Part shown: positions 18,191 through 26,660 of the stretch, in pieces
Layout of the letters: the number at the start of each line of letters is the position of its first letter
Numbering within the stretch: position 1 is the stretch's first letter
Origin: an uncultured Sediminibacterium sp.
GTDB lineage: Bacteria > Bacteroidota > Bacteroidia > Chitinophagales > Chitinophagaceae
NCBI GenBank assembly: GCA_937911175.1
Contig: CALDSE010000041.1
Span: forward strand, 1 to 59,335
DNA length: 59,335 bases
Direction of reading: 5' to 3'
Notes under the pieces: model-generated
What the model was told of the DNA's origin: nothing
The model's database searches: none
What the model saw: only the letters and a program-made list of their open reading frames with translations
Made by a program: the position numbers and the translations under genes

Positions 18191-19940
18191 TATCTATTAT
18201 TTTTAAGCCATCCTTAATTAATTTTGAATAAGCCGGATAAGTATTAGACTGTGCATTCAAATAAGTTCTCAAATCATTGGCTAATGCTTTTTGTGTTGGC
18301 ATCGTATCGGCTAATTCTAATAACTCCATAGTGCCAAGCCAATCTGTTTTAAAATCATTTTTAATTTGTTGCCAAATTTCATTCAAGGAATCATCTGACT
18401 TGCCTTGTTCTCTATACACTCTTATTTGTTTAAATAAAGATTGATAATGTAAGTCCTTGGTAGTATAGTTTTGTTGGTGGGTAGGTTGTTCGGAAATATG
18501 CAATTGGTCTTCGAATATTTTTTTATCTGCCGATCCATTAAATACAGATACAATGGTATCGCCAATGGCCATATCAAACATGCCCCATGCTGGTTCAAAA
18601 AATACATTGCCTTCCATGTCTGTCACTTTGCAATCTGCAAAACTGAGTAAGACAAGCTTATCTTCCATATAAGTCTGACCTACTAATTTTCCCTCAACTA
18701 AAATACCATTATCAAATGCCAATACAATCACATGGTCTGCAATAATACCAGCCGATGCAAGATCTTCTGTATTGTAGTCCTCTAATGACTTAGTACTGTC
18801 CTTTAGTTTACCAACAGGAGATCCAAATCCGTGCGCATGGTAATTTCCATCATGGCCTTCTATGAGTTGATCCTTAATAGCAAGCGAGCTTGGGCCCTGT
18901 GTATTGATATATTTAATTGCATGATTGGCGTCGGTATATACTTTACTAAACACGCCAGACAATTGCAATCCTGAACTAAATACTGCTGTACAAATATTTT
19001 TACATTCTATGGCTTTAGAAACGCTTTCAAGTCCACCCACTCTGTAAGCCATCGTAGACTCAAATTGTTCAAGCACATCAATTAAATTTTGAAATGTGGG
19101 TGTAACAAAAAGTTGAGGTTGTTCTTTAGTAATATCGTACCCAACTTTTAAAGCATCAATGGTATATGTTATTTTTTTTACCTCTGGTTGCATACAAGAA
19201 GCACTTTCTCCAATAGAGGAAAGCAAACCTGCGCCATAAATCTTAGGATTATTAATATCACCAATTAAACCATATTCCACAGACCACCATTGCAATCTAC
19301 TTAATAGTGCCATTTCAGAAGGAGCTCCTAAGTTTTGTTGATTGAATAAAACCAAGGCTTCTGCTTCGGCTAACTCCTTTTGATCTACATTAGGCATTTC
19401 TTTTATAATAGAAAGCGCACGGATGGATTCATATAAAGCATAATCCTTAGAAGAGAATAACGCTTTGGTTCCAATGGAGCCTAAATAACTTAAGTACTGA
19501 TTGTATTTAGTATCACTAATGATAGGGGCATGCCCTGCAGATTCATGTATGATATCTGGAGCCGAAGTATATTCAATATGTTCTAGTTGTCTAATATCTG
19601 CAGCAATCACTAAAACCCTGTATGCTTGGAATTCCATGAATGCAGCAGGTGGAATAAAACCGTCTACTGTGACTGCACCCCATTCAATAAGCGTCAGCGC
19701 ATCATTAATTTCTTGTAAACTTGGAATTTTCTCAATGGTCAATCCAGCTTTTTTAAGACCAGGTATATATGGATAATAAGCTACATTTTTTAAGTAGCTA
19801 TAATTTTGGCGCATCACATAACGCCATACAGCATGATCTATAGGGGTATACTTTTCATAGTCTTGAGGCACAATATACTTTCTAAGATGCAAGGGTAAGT
19901 TTGCTACTTGTGTATTTTGATAGTCAAAAAATGTATTCAT
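18171..19940 (-). CDS. Aromatic amino acid (phenylalanine) 4-hydroxylase, long form
   Basis: A 589-residue protein. Residues about 20-330 are the catalytic domain of pterin-dependent aromatic amino acid hydroxylases. The iron triad is H132 and H137 (IIHESAGHAP) and E222 (WWSVEYGLIG), with the GFIPPAAFMEFQAYRVL region before it. By context it converts phenylalanine to tyrosine, feeding hppD after transamination. It lacks an obvious N-terminal ACT domain. It carries about 250 extra C-terminal residues (340-589) that bacterial PhhA proteins of about 260-300 residues do not have; this part includes strand-rich and helical segments of unknown role. Tryptophan or tyrosine hydroxylation cannot be excluded. 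Confidence 0.88.
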   Translation of the reverse strand: MNTFFDYQNTQVANLPLHLRKYIVPQDYEKYTPIDHAVWRYVMRQNYSYLKNVAYYPYIPGLKKAGLTIEKIPSLQEINDALTLIEWGAVTVDGFIPPAAFMEFQAYRVLVIAADIRQLEHIEYTSAPDIIHESAGHAPIISDTKYNQYLSYLGSIGTKALFSSKDYALYESIRALSIIKEMPNVDQKELAEAEALVLFNQQNLGAPSEMALLSRLQWWSVEYGLIGDINNPKIYGAGLLSSIGESASCMQPEVKKITYTIDALKVGYDITKEQPQLFVTPTFQNLIDVLEQFESTMAYRVGGLESVSKAIECKNICTAVFSSGLQLSGVFSKVYTDANHAIKYINTQGPSSLAIKDQLIEGHDGNYHAHGFGSPVGKLKDSTKSLEDYNTEDLASAGIIADHVIVLAFDNGILVEGKLVGQTYMEDKLVLLSFADCKVTDMEGNVFFEPAWGMFDMAIGDTIVSVFNGSADKKIFEDQLHISEQPTHQQNYTTKDLHYQSLFKQIRVYREQGKSDDSLNEIWQQIKNDFKTDWLGTMELLELADTMPTQKALANDLRTYLNAQSNTYPAYSKLIKDGLKIIDTKLRFE

Positions 19941-19999
19941 TTTATTAATGTAAATCTTAAAGGGTAAACAAAGCCAACTAAGGTCAAATCAGGTACAAT

Positions 20000-20021
20000 T
20001 ATACTAACATTTGGTAGTATA
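20000..20021. promoter_or_regulatory. Inverted repeat in the hydroxylase/methyltransferase divergent region
   Basis: TATACTA (20000-20006) and TAGTATA (20015-20021) form a perfect 7-bp inverted repeat with an 8-bp spacer, 60 bp upstream of the hydroxylase start. Its form and position suit a dimeric regulator of the hydroxylase gene. A TAACTTCG -7-like box (20050-20057) serves the other direction. Confidence 0.35.
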
Positions 20022-20074
20022 AAAAATAAAAAAATATTACTTATAGAATTAACTTCGTTATCCAAAATAGTCCC

Positions 20075-20776
20075 ATGCCTACATTAAAACCCTATATACT
20101 GCTTTTTACTTTTCTGTCTCTGAGCTTATTTTCATTGGGTCAAGACCGTTATAAACTAAGGTCTGGGGATCCCAACGGAATTAATAAGTGGTACATGGGT
20201 AGACAAATTGCACAAGTAATGAGTCATTATGGAATAGATTGGCTAGAAAGGGAAGAAAGAGAAATGGAAGAAAACACCTCTCTATTATTAAAAAATTTAG
20301 CTGTTAAACCAGGAATGGTTATTGCTGATATAGGAGCGGGTAGTGGCTACCATAGTGCACTACTTTCAAAAATGGTGGGAACGGGTAAAGTTTTTGCAGT
20401 AGACGTTGAGCCAGAGATGATTGCTTATTTAAACGAAAGAATCAAGCAGGAAAAATTGTCGCGTATAGTCCCTGTATTGAGTACAGAACAAAATCTGTCT
20501 TTACCAGAAAATTCCGTTGACATGATGTTGTTAGTAGACGTATACCATGAATTTTCTTATCCTTATGAAATGGCATTATCCATGCGAGCTGCATTAAAAC
20601 CGGGTGGTAAATTAGTGCTTGTAGAATTTAGGTCCGAAGATTCAGCTGTACCCATTAAAACCATTCACAAAATGAGTGAGGCGCAGGCTATTAAAGAATT
20701 TAAAGCAGCAGGTTTTAGATTTGATAAAAATATAGATAACCTTCCATGGCAGCACTGCCTAGTTTTTACAAAGTAA
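20075..20776 (+). CDS. Class I SAM-dependent methyltransferase with export signal
   Basis: A 233-residue Rossmann-fold methyltransferase. Motif I is complete (VIADIGAGSGYHSA, 82-95) with the acidic end of strand 2 at D110 (VFAVDVEPEM), a DMMLLVDVYHEF motif and a final strand pair. The first 22 residues form a clear signal peptide ending LGQ, with the mature protein beginning DRYKLRSGD. An exported SAM-dependent enzyme is odd because SAM is cytosolic. Possible answers are a periplasmic protein that has lost methyl transfer, or a start that should be internal; the next Met (M41) would still leave motif I intact. The DUF3817 gene follows after 21 bp. Confidence 0.8.
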   Translation: MPTLKPYILLFTFLSLSLFSLGQDRYKLRSGDPNGINKWYMGRQIAQVMSHYGIDWLEREEREMEENTSLLLKNLAVKPGMVIADIGAGSGYHSALLSKMVGTGKVFAVDVEPEMIAYLNERIKQEKLSRIVPVLSTEQNLSLPENSVDMMLLVDVYHEFSYPYEMALSMRAALKPGGKLVLVEFRSEDSAVPIKTIHKMSEAQAIKEFKAAGFRFDKNIDNLPWQHCLVFTK

Positions 20777-20797
20777 TAATTTAAAATATATAATACA

Positions 20798-21100
20798 ATG
20801 GTAAAAGAATTATTGAAAACAGCATTAGGTCGACTACGCATTGTAGCATTTATGGAAGGTTGTTCGTTTTTGCTTTTAGGTTTTACGATGATTTTAAAAT
20901 ATAAATTTTCTATGCCACAGCCCAATTACATTGTTGGTTTAGCGCATGGAATTCTTTTTGTGCTTTATATTGTTTTACTGCTTCAAGTTTCATTTTTACA
21001 TCGCTGGAGCATATTCAAAATGTTTATGGCATTTATAGCTTCCTTAATACCTTTTGGAACTTTTTATGCAGATAAAGTACTTTTTAGAGAATTAAAATAA
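20798..21100 (+). CDS. DUF3817 membrane protein
   Basis: A 100-residue integral membrane protein matching DUF3817. It has the opening LGRLRIVAFMEGCSFLLLGFTMILKY with the conserved Glu in the first helix, a second helix with the conserved GLAHGILFVLYI, and a third helix with FGTFYAD near the end. The conserved E and H residues lie within membrane helices, which suggests a cofactor or ion-linked role, but the function of the family is unknown. It is likely cotranscribed with the methyltransferase. Confidence 0.88.
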   Translation: MVKELLKTALGRLRIVAFMEGCSFLLLGFTMILKYKFSMPQPNYIVGLAHGILFVLYIVLLLQVSFLHRWSIFKMFMAFIASLIPFGTFYADKVLFRELK

Positions 21101-21116
21101 TAATCAATCCATTTTA

Positions 21117-24100
21117 TCAGCGGCTTTTTTTATATAGCTTGATAAATTTTTCCCAGCTTGAAATCTCAAACTGACTTAATTGTATACGATAAGCGTCAAT
21201 TAATGCAGCTGCATCGCTTACTCGCTTCCAATCCTGTTCAGATGGGACATCTAATCTTGCCATCGCCACTTTCTCTGCTTCATTGATGGCAGAAGCTGGA
21301 GTAATTCTAACACTCTGCCATGCTCCAACTTGACGATCACCAGGACTATCTTTACCAGCTAATTTCAATTGCTTTACTGCATCCATCATCTCATTCACCC
21401 TTTTTAATGATTTGTCTTGTTTAGCTTGTTTAGATAATTTTTCATTTATTTTTTTCAATTCATTCTCCCAAGAACTGACCAAGTTAAATAGAGTCTTTAA
21501 TTTTCCTACTTCAGTATTAATCGCTTTATTGTATCGATATAATTCCTGATCTACTTCTTCCTTCATCTTAAAGCGTGGATCTGAGATTACTTTGATATCG
21601 GTGCTAGACTGAACCCCTTTGTATTTGAATAAGGCTTTATAGGTACCAGGAACTACGGCAATACCTCTTGATTCATTCGGATCATAGTTCCCTGATAAGT
21701 ATACGCGATCTTCATCAAGCTTCCAGTGCATGTAATTCAATCCTTGCATCAGATTTTGTCCAATTAATTTTCGAATGGTATCTCCTTTATTATTTATAAT
21801 GAATCCTTCCACCTTATCTTCTTTTGAAGGAAGCTCATTGATATAAATTGGAATGGACGCTTCTTGGAAGGGTCTATTTTCCCCCTCGAATGTGGTACCG
21901 AATCCTGTCCAGATATTGCCCGGAGGTGCAATGAATAATCCCTTCACTTGAATGACTTCATTCATGGGTAGAATAGTTATTTTTTCTTTGGTATTGCCTC
22001 TTACAATTTCACGCAAACTCTTTAAGTCGTCAAGCACCCATATGGCTCTACCAAAGGTTCCCACCACCAATGCCGATTCTTTTTCTTGAATGACTAAGTC
22101 CATCGTTGATACATTTGGAAAACCATTTTTGAAGGACATCCAATCTTTTCCTTCATTGATACTTACCCACAATCCATTTTCTGTTCCCAGAAAAACCAAT
22201 TGCTTCTCCATGGGATCTTGAATAAAACTTAATGCATAGCCCTTGACTTGATTTGCATCAAGTATATTTTTCCATGTTCTACCATAATCATTTGTCATAA
22301 ATAAGTAGGATGCATAGTCTCCTTTGCGATAATTATTTGCTACTATCCAGGCTGTACCTTTTTCAAATCGTGAAGCGTGTATTTGTGGTATCCATGCTCC
22401 ATCAGGTAGTCCGATAATATTTTTGGTAAGATTATTCCAAGAAATTCCTCCATTATCACTGACTTGTACTTGTCCATCATCGGTGCCTACCCAAATAATA
22501 TCTTTATCAAGAAAACTTGGCGCAATGGCAATGATGGTATTGTAATTTTCTGCACCGGATACATCGAGCGTTAATCCACCATAATCGGGCTTTTGATGTT
22601 CAGGATTATTAGTGGTGAGATCAGTTGAAATAGTTTTCCAGTTTTTTCCTTTATCTGTGGTCTTGTGAAGAAATTGAGAACCATAGTAGGCACCAGTTTC
22701 ATTGAATGGGTCTTTTGCAAATCCAGCATTCCAGTTGAATCGCAAATAGGTTGAGACCTCTTTTGCAGTAGGTGCAATACTTTGATAATATCCCGTTTGT
22801 TTATCATAACGATATAAATCTCCATTTTGCGAAGTACCATAACCAAATCTTGCATCACCTAGATCGGGCGCAATATGAAAACCATCTCCACCCACCAAGT
22901 ATTGCCAATACAATGTTCGGATGCCCCCGCGTTTCCATGTATAGGCAGGCCCAGACCAGTTTCCATTATCCTGCATACCACCATAAACATTGAATGGTGT
23001 TTCGTAATCAACATTCACATGATAAAATTGTGCAACAGGAATTGTTTCTGGAAAATACCAGGACTTACCATGATCGTAGGTAATGCCCAAGCCTCCATCT
23101 CCACCAATAATAAAATGTTGTGCATCATTGGGATTAATCCACATGGCGTGGAAGTCGGCATGAATTCCTTTTGTTTCATCTGCCGGTATCATCGGTGTTG
23201 GGTCAAACTTCACACCACCATCATAACTAACCGACAAAGGTTGATATATATTGTATAGACGATCGGGATCTTTTGTGTCTACTGCAAGATCTTGAAAATA
23301 AAAGGGACGGTTATTCGTAAATTTAGCATTGTCATTGATCATTTTCCAATGCATACCTCCATCCTCACTTCGGTACAATGCATTTTTTTTCGCTTCCACT
23401 TTTGCATACACTCTATTTGGATTACTAGGTGCTATAGCAATTCCAACGCGTCCCAATTCACCAGCTGGCAAACCATTGGCATCTGATAATTTTTCCCATT
23501 GCGCACCCCCATTGTTAGTGATATAGATACCTGAACCTTTTCCACCAGAAACAAAATAATAGGGCGTTCTATGGTGCTCATATAATGCAACAATAAGTTT
23601 AGCTGGATTTGATTCATGCATCACAAGGTCTGCTACACCAGAAGAAGTATTTGAAAATAAAATTTGTTTCCAGTGTTGGCCACCGTCGGTGGTTTTGTAT
23701 AAGCCGCGATTGGAATCCGCTGTGAAAGGATCGCCCATTGCACCAACATATATTATATTGGGGTTGCGGGGGTCGATAATAATTCGATGGATTGTTTTAG
23801 TTGCTGTCAAGCCCATATGTTTCCATGTCCGACCACTATCTTCAGTTTTAAAAATACCCATGCCCAGGTTCATGGAGTTACGGGGATTGCCTTCGCCTGT
23901 ACCTACCCATATCACTTTAGGATCACTCTGTTGAATAGCGATAGCACCAATATTTTGTGTAGGTTGTTCATCAAAAATAGGCTTCCATGACGATCCTCCA
24001 TTTTCAGATTTCCAAACACCCCCAGAGGCAGCACCAACATAGATAATCTTTGGATTTGATTTTAATGCATCAATGCAGGTGATTCTTCCGCTCATATTGG

Positions 24101-24206
24101 CAGGGCCAACATTTCTAATCTTCAGTGCCGATAACTTATCGAAGTCAAGCACCTGAGCGGATAATGTAAGATTAGATAAAAAAAGAAAAAAAAGTATAAA
24201 ACGCAT
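21117..24206 (-). CDS. Secreted BNR/VPS10-type beta-propeller protein (paralogue 2)
   Basis: About 1029 residues from the start at 24206, which I prefer over 24230 because it begins directly with the signal peptide (MRFILFFLFLSNLTLSAQ). Asp-box/BNR repeats (KSENGGSSWKPI, KTEDSGRTWKHM, KTTDGGQHWKQI and others) form two propellers, followed by an immunoglobulin-like part and a helical C-terminal region. It is the most divergent of the three paralogues here: it has GEGNPRNSMN where the others have GEHAVRGVM. Predicted location is periplasmic or cell surface. Neighbouring genes give no hint of substrate. Confidence 0.8.
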   Translation of the reverse strand: MRFILFFLFLSNLTLSAQVLDFDKLSALKIRNVGPANMSGRITCIDALKSNPKIIYVGAASGGVWKSENGGSSWKPIFDEQPTQNIGAIAIQQSDPKVIWVGTGEGNPRNSMNLGMGIFKTEDSGRTWKHMGLTATKTIHRIIIDPRNPNIIYVGAMGDPFTADSNRGLYKTTDGGQHWKQILFSNTSSGVADLVMHESNPAKLIVALYEHHRTPYYFVSGGKGSGIYITNNGGAQWEKLSDANGLPAGELGRVGIAIAPSNPNRVYAKVEAKKNALYRSEDGGMHWKMINDNAKFTNNRPFYFQDLAVDTKDPDRLYNIYQPLSVSYDGGVKFDPTPMIPADETKGIHADFHAMWINPNDAQHFIIGGDGGLGITYDHGKSWYFPETIPVAQFYHVNVDYETPFNVYGGMQDNGNWSGPAYTWKRGGIRTLYWQYLVGGDGFHIAPDLGDARFGYGTSQNGDLYRYDKQTGYYQSIAPTAKEVSTYLRFNWNAGFAKDPFNETGAYYGSQFLHKTTDKGKNWKTISTDLTTNNPEHQKPDYGGLTLDVSGAENYNTIIAIAPSFLDKDIIWVGTDDGQVQVSDNGGISWNNLTKNIIGLPDGAWIPQIHASRFEKGTAWIVANNYRKGDYASYLFMTNDYGRTWKNILDANQVKGYALSFIQDPMEKQLVFLGTENGLWVSINEGKDWMSFKNGFPNVSTMDLVIQEKESALVVGTFGRAIWVLDDLKSLREIVRGNTKEKITILPMNEVIQVKGLFIAPPGNIWTGFGTTFEGENRPFQEASIPIYINELPSKEDKVEGFIINNKGDTIRKLIGQNLMQGLNYMHWKLDEDRVYLSGNYDPNESRGIAVVPGTYKALFKYKGVQSSTDIKVISDPRFKMKEEVDQELYRYNKAINTEVGKLKTLFNLVSSWENELKKINEKLSKQAKQDKSLKRVNEMMDAVKQLKLAGKDSPGDRQVGAWQSVRITPASAINEAEKVAMARLDVPSEQDWKRVSDAAALIDAYRIQLSQFEISSWEKFIKLYKKSR

Positions 24207-24257
24207 AGTAGGGATACATTTAGAGGACATGAATTTAAGTAAAAAAATGGTCTAAAT

Positions 24258-24689
24258 TCAACTGAATGTCCAGCTTCCCTCTTCTACTTCCGCTTCCAAT
24301 TCTCCCAGATCCCATCCGCAATAGCCGATAAAAACTTGAATTTCTTCTTGATTAGCAGCACTGGTATTGATGGCTTCAATCACTTGCTCCATATTGCCAC
24401 CGAAATAAAGACCATTGGGTAATTGTTTGCCTTCCTCAATGAGATCGGGTCGCTTGTGCAATACAAAAAGGTGATCTCTATCAACGGGGCCACCATCCAT
24501 TAGTGGAAATGGTTTACTGTGATTGAATTCAATTAGTTCATGCAGCGACTTGCCAAATAATTTATTGGTTACAAACCCTATAGTTCCTTCTTCATTGTGT
24601 TCAACGATTAGAATGGTTGTATGCTCGAAGAAACTGCCATTCAAAACGGCAGTGCTTTTGATATAAATTCCGGCTTTTAAATCCCTCAT
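24258..24689 (-). CDS. YqgE/AlgH family protein
   Basis: A DUF179 (YqgE/AlgH) protein. The frame opens upstream at 24731, but family members begin close to the LKAGIYIKS segment, so I take the Met at 24689 (about 143 residues). Conserved parts are SFFEHTTILIVEHNEEGTIGFVTNK, the MDGGPVDRDHLFVLHKR motif, and the C-terminal FIGYCGWDLGELEAEV. AlgH-type proteins are single-domain cytosolic proteins; roles in transcription control or stress have been proposed in other bacteria, but the activity is unknown. Confidence 0.9.
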   Translation of the reverse strand: MRDLKAGIYIKSTAVLNGSFFEHTTILIVEHNEEGTIGFVTNKLFGKSLHELIEFNHSKPFPLMDGGPVDRDHLFVLHKRPDLIEEGKQLPNGLYFGGNMEQVIEAINTSAANQEEIQVFIGYCGWDLGELEAEVEEGSWTFS

Positions 24690-24789
24690 AAGTTTGTAAA
24701 TCGTTAAAGAATTTGGACAGTTATGATGCAAATTATTAAACTATAAATCGTCAGTCTAAAGTAAACTAAAAATTGGAGTCCTTTGCTAT

Positions 24790-24821
24790 TTTGATTCCTA
24801 TTTATAATTATTATAACTTTA
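24790..24821 (+). promoter_or_regulatory. Candidate promoter of the quinone reductase-like gene
   Basis: TTTG (24790-24793), a 20-bp spacer and TAACTTTA (24814-24821) fit the TTTG-N19-21-TAnnTTTG promoter model of this phylum with one mismatch. The predicted transcript starts about 50 nt before the TTG start codon at 24881. Confidence 0.45.
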
Positions 24822-24880
24822 CAAAAATACATACAGTTTCTATTTAAAAATTTACCTGACAAATTATAAAAATTACAACT

Positions 24881-25456
24881 TTGAATAACTTAATAATAAT
24901 AGCACACCCAGATAAAAAAAGTTTTTGTTACAATGGTATTTATAATACTATCAAAACAACCTTAAACGCTAAAAATGAAACAGTCCGTGTTATAGACCTT
25001 TATGAAGAAAATATTAGTTTTAGTTTCGGGGAAGAAAAAGTGAAAGAGTATAAAGATCTTATAACTTGGACTGATAGGATTTATATTATATCACCCATTT
25101 GGTGGTTCAGAACAACACCTGCTTTGGAATCATTCTTTGATCAAATTTTCACTCCTGGTTTTGCTTATAATTTTATACCTATTTCAAAACTATATGGTTA
25201 TCCAAAACCATTGCTTAGTCATAAAAAAGTTAGAACATATCTTACACATGGAGCCCCTGGATTACCCGTATTATTTTTATACCTTAATTCAGTTAAATTG
25301 AGACTAATTATGGGTGTGTATTCATTTGTATTCGGTTGGTTTAAAACAAAAACTCGCCAATTTTGGAGTGTACCGTTTGTGTCTCAGGAAAAAAGAACTA
25401 CCTATTTAAAAAGAGTTGAACAAGATATATTAAATGATATTTTAAGGATCAAATAA
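24881..25456 (+). CDS. NAD(P)H-dependent quinone reductase-like flavoprotein
   Basis: A 191-residue flavodoxin-fold protein of the NAD(P)H:quinone oxidoreductase family (KefF/MdaB/NQO-like). Recognisable parts are the first-strand motif LIIIAHPDKKSFCYNG, the IISPIWWFRTTPALESFFDQIF segment that shapes the flavin pocket, and the FAYNF turn. It is predicted to reduce quinones by two electrons in the cytosol using FMN or FAD. The start codon is TTG; no ATG occurs upstream before the in-frame stop, and the next ATG would remove essential sequence. Confidence 0.85.
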   Translation: MNNLIIIAHPDKKSFCYNGIYNTIKTTLNAKNETVRVIDLYEENISFSFGEEKVKEYKDLITWTDRIYIISPIWWFRTTPALESFFDQIFTPGFAYNFIPISKLYGYPKPLLSHKKVRTYLTHGAPGLPVLFLYLNSVKLRLIMGVYSFVFGWFKTKTRQFWSVPFVSQEKRTTYLKRVEQDILNDILRIK

Positions 25457-25541
25457 AAGGAGGCACCTCATTTTATTATTAGATAAAATATAACAGTTCC
25501 TTATCTAGTGAACAATTGATACTTAATATTGTTCTAAAAGT

Positions 25542-26258
25542 ATGTCGAATACTTTCTTAAAGGCAAATTGGGAAAATCTAATTATGGCCAACTATGAGGT
25601 GGAACCCTCTATCTTGAAACCTTATTTACCTAAGGGGGTGGAATTAGACTTTTATAAGTATAAAACCTATGTAAGCCTTGTTGGATTTATGTTTAAGAAA
25701 ACAAGTTTATTTGGCCTGCCTATCCCGTTCTTTGGATCATTTGAAGAGATTAATCTCAGATTTTATGTGCGTAAGGTAGAAGGCAAGAAAATAAAAAAAG
25801 GGGTAGTGTTTATCAATGAAACGGTGCCATTTAAAATTGTGGCACTATTGGCCAATAAATTATATAAAGAACATTATATATCTATTCCAACTAAAAATAC
25901 TATTGATATTGGAGAACACAAGCATATCAATTATGAGTGGAAGATGAAAAACAAATGGAATTCAATTACAGTTCAATCTGATAATAACAAATATAAAATA
26001 GAGCCATCTAGTATTGAGGAGTTTATTTTTGAACGTTATTTTGGATTTACGAAACTATCACCCACCAGAACACAGGAGTATAGGATTCACCACCCAAGGT
26101 GGATGACACACAAAATATTAAATAACAATATTGATTGTGATTTTAGAACCATGTATGGAGATGCTTTTTCTAACTTAAACAATCAAGCACCCAATTCTAT
26201 CATTATGGCAGAAGGCTCTCAGGTTAGTGTGAACTGGAAAAGGGATCAATTTGGATAA
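25542..26258 (+). CDS. DUF2071 (YqjF-like) protein
   Basis: A 238-residue DUF2071 protein. The family opening is clear (LKANWENLIMANYEVEPSILKPYLPKGVELD), followed by YVSLVGFMF, the NLRFYVR strand and a C-terminal FGFTKLSPTRTQEYRIHHPRW segment. Members adopt an acetoacetate decarboxylase-like fold and are of unknown function. The stop codon lies inside a copy of the repeated scar element (TAAATGAAAATC), so the C-terminal end may have been replaced when the element arrived; the last residues should be compared with homologues. Confidence 0.88.
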   Translation: MSNTFLKANWENLIMANYEVEPSILKPYLPKGVELDFYKYKTYVSLVGFMFKKTSLFGLPIPFFGSFEEINLRFYVRKVEGKKIKKGVVFINETVPFKIVALLANKLYKEHYISIPTKNTIDIGEHKHINYEWKMKNKWNSITVQSDNNKYKIEPSSIEEFIFERYFGFTKLSPTRTQEYRIHHPRWMTHKILNNNIDCDFRTMYGDAFSNLNNQAPNSIIMAEGSQVSVNWKRDQFG

Positions 26259-26313
26259 ATGAAAATCAAGGACTTACGATAAACCGGAAGTCCTTTTTTT
26301 GTGAGGAAAACAT
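26257..26313 (+). terminator. Scar element with intrinsic terminator (copy 4)
   Basis: The shared element ATGAAAATCAAGGACTTACG (26260-26279) begins directly after the DUF2071 stop. AAGGACTT (26268-26275) pairs perfectly with AAGTCCTT (26288-26295) and is followed by seven T, a standard intrinsic terminator. The tail GTGAGGAAAACAT (26301-26313) recurs at 110-122 near the left window edge. Confidence 0.85.
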
Positions 26314-26350
26314 AGGGTTAAATTAGGGCTAAATATTAATATCTTTATTT

Positions 26351-26608
26351 ATGACAGATATGCAAATAGTACTTATCATTTTGATTATTTGGGGTATTCC
26401 TAGCACCTATTTTAGGAGTAAGTTTAGAAAAATTGTATACCAAACTGACGATTGGAAAATAAACATTAAACCTCTTTTCAAAAAAGAGATTATAGGTTTA
26501 TTTAGTAATATGTATCCAGATAATAAAGATTATCTCAAAACAAGAAATTACTATCGAGTCTATTTAGTAGTATATTTAATTTTATTTATTATTTATAAAT
26601 TTATTTAA
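26351..26608 (+). CDS. Small membrane protein, unrecognised
   Basis: An 85-residue protein with two predicted membrane helices, at residues about 4-20 (MQIVLIILIIWGIPSTYF) and 67-84 (YRVYLVVYLILFIIYKF), and a charged middle section. It lies in the first gap after a terminator, so it is probably transcribed on its own. I do not recognise a family. Base composition is very AT-rich, like its surroundings, and coding status rests on the frame alone. Confidence 0.5.
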   Translation: MTDMQIVLIILIIWGIPSTYFRSKFRKIVYQTDDWKINIKPLFKKEIIGLFSNMYPDNKDYLKTRNYYRVYLVVYLILFIIYKFI

Positions 26609-26660
26609 TAAAAATATTTGATAGCCTTTAAAAATACTATTTATAAATAGTTAAAATATT

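Noticed and set aside
24690-24731. Longer N-terminus for the YqgE/AlgH protein.
   Set aside because: The extra residues do not match the family, whose members begin just before LKAGxYI; start at 24689 preferred.
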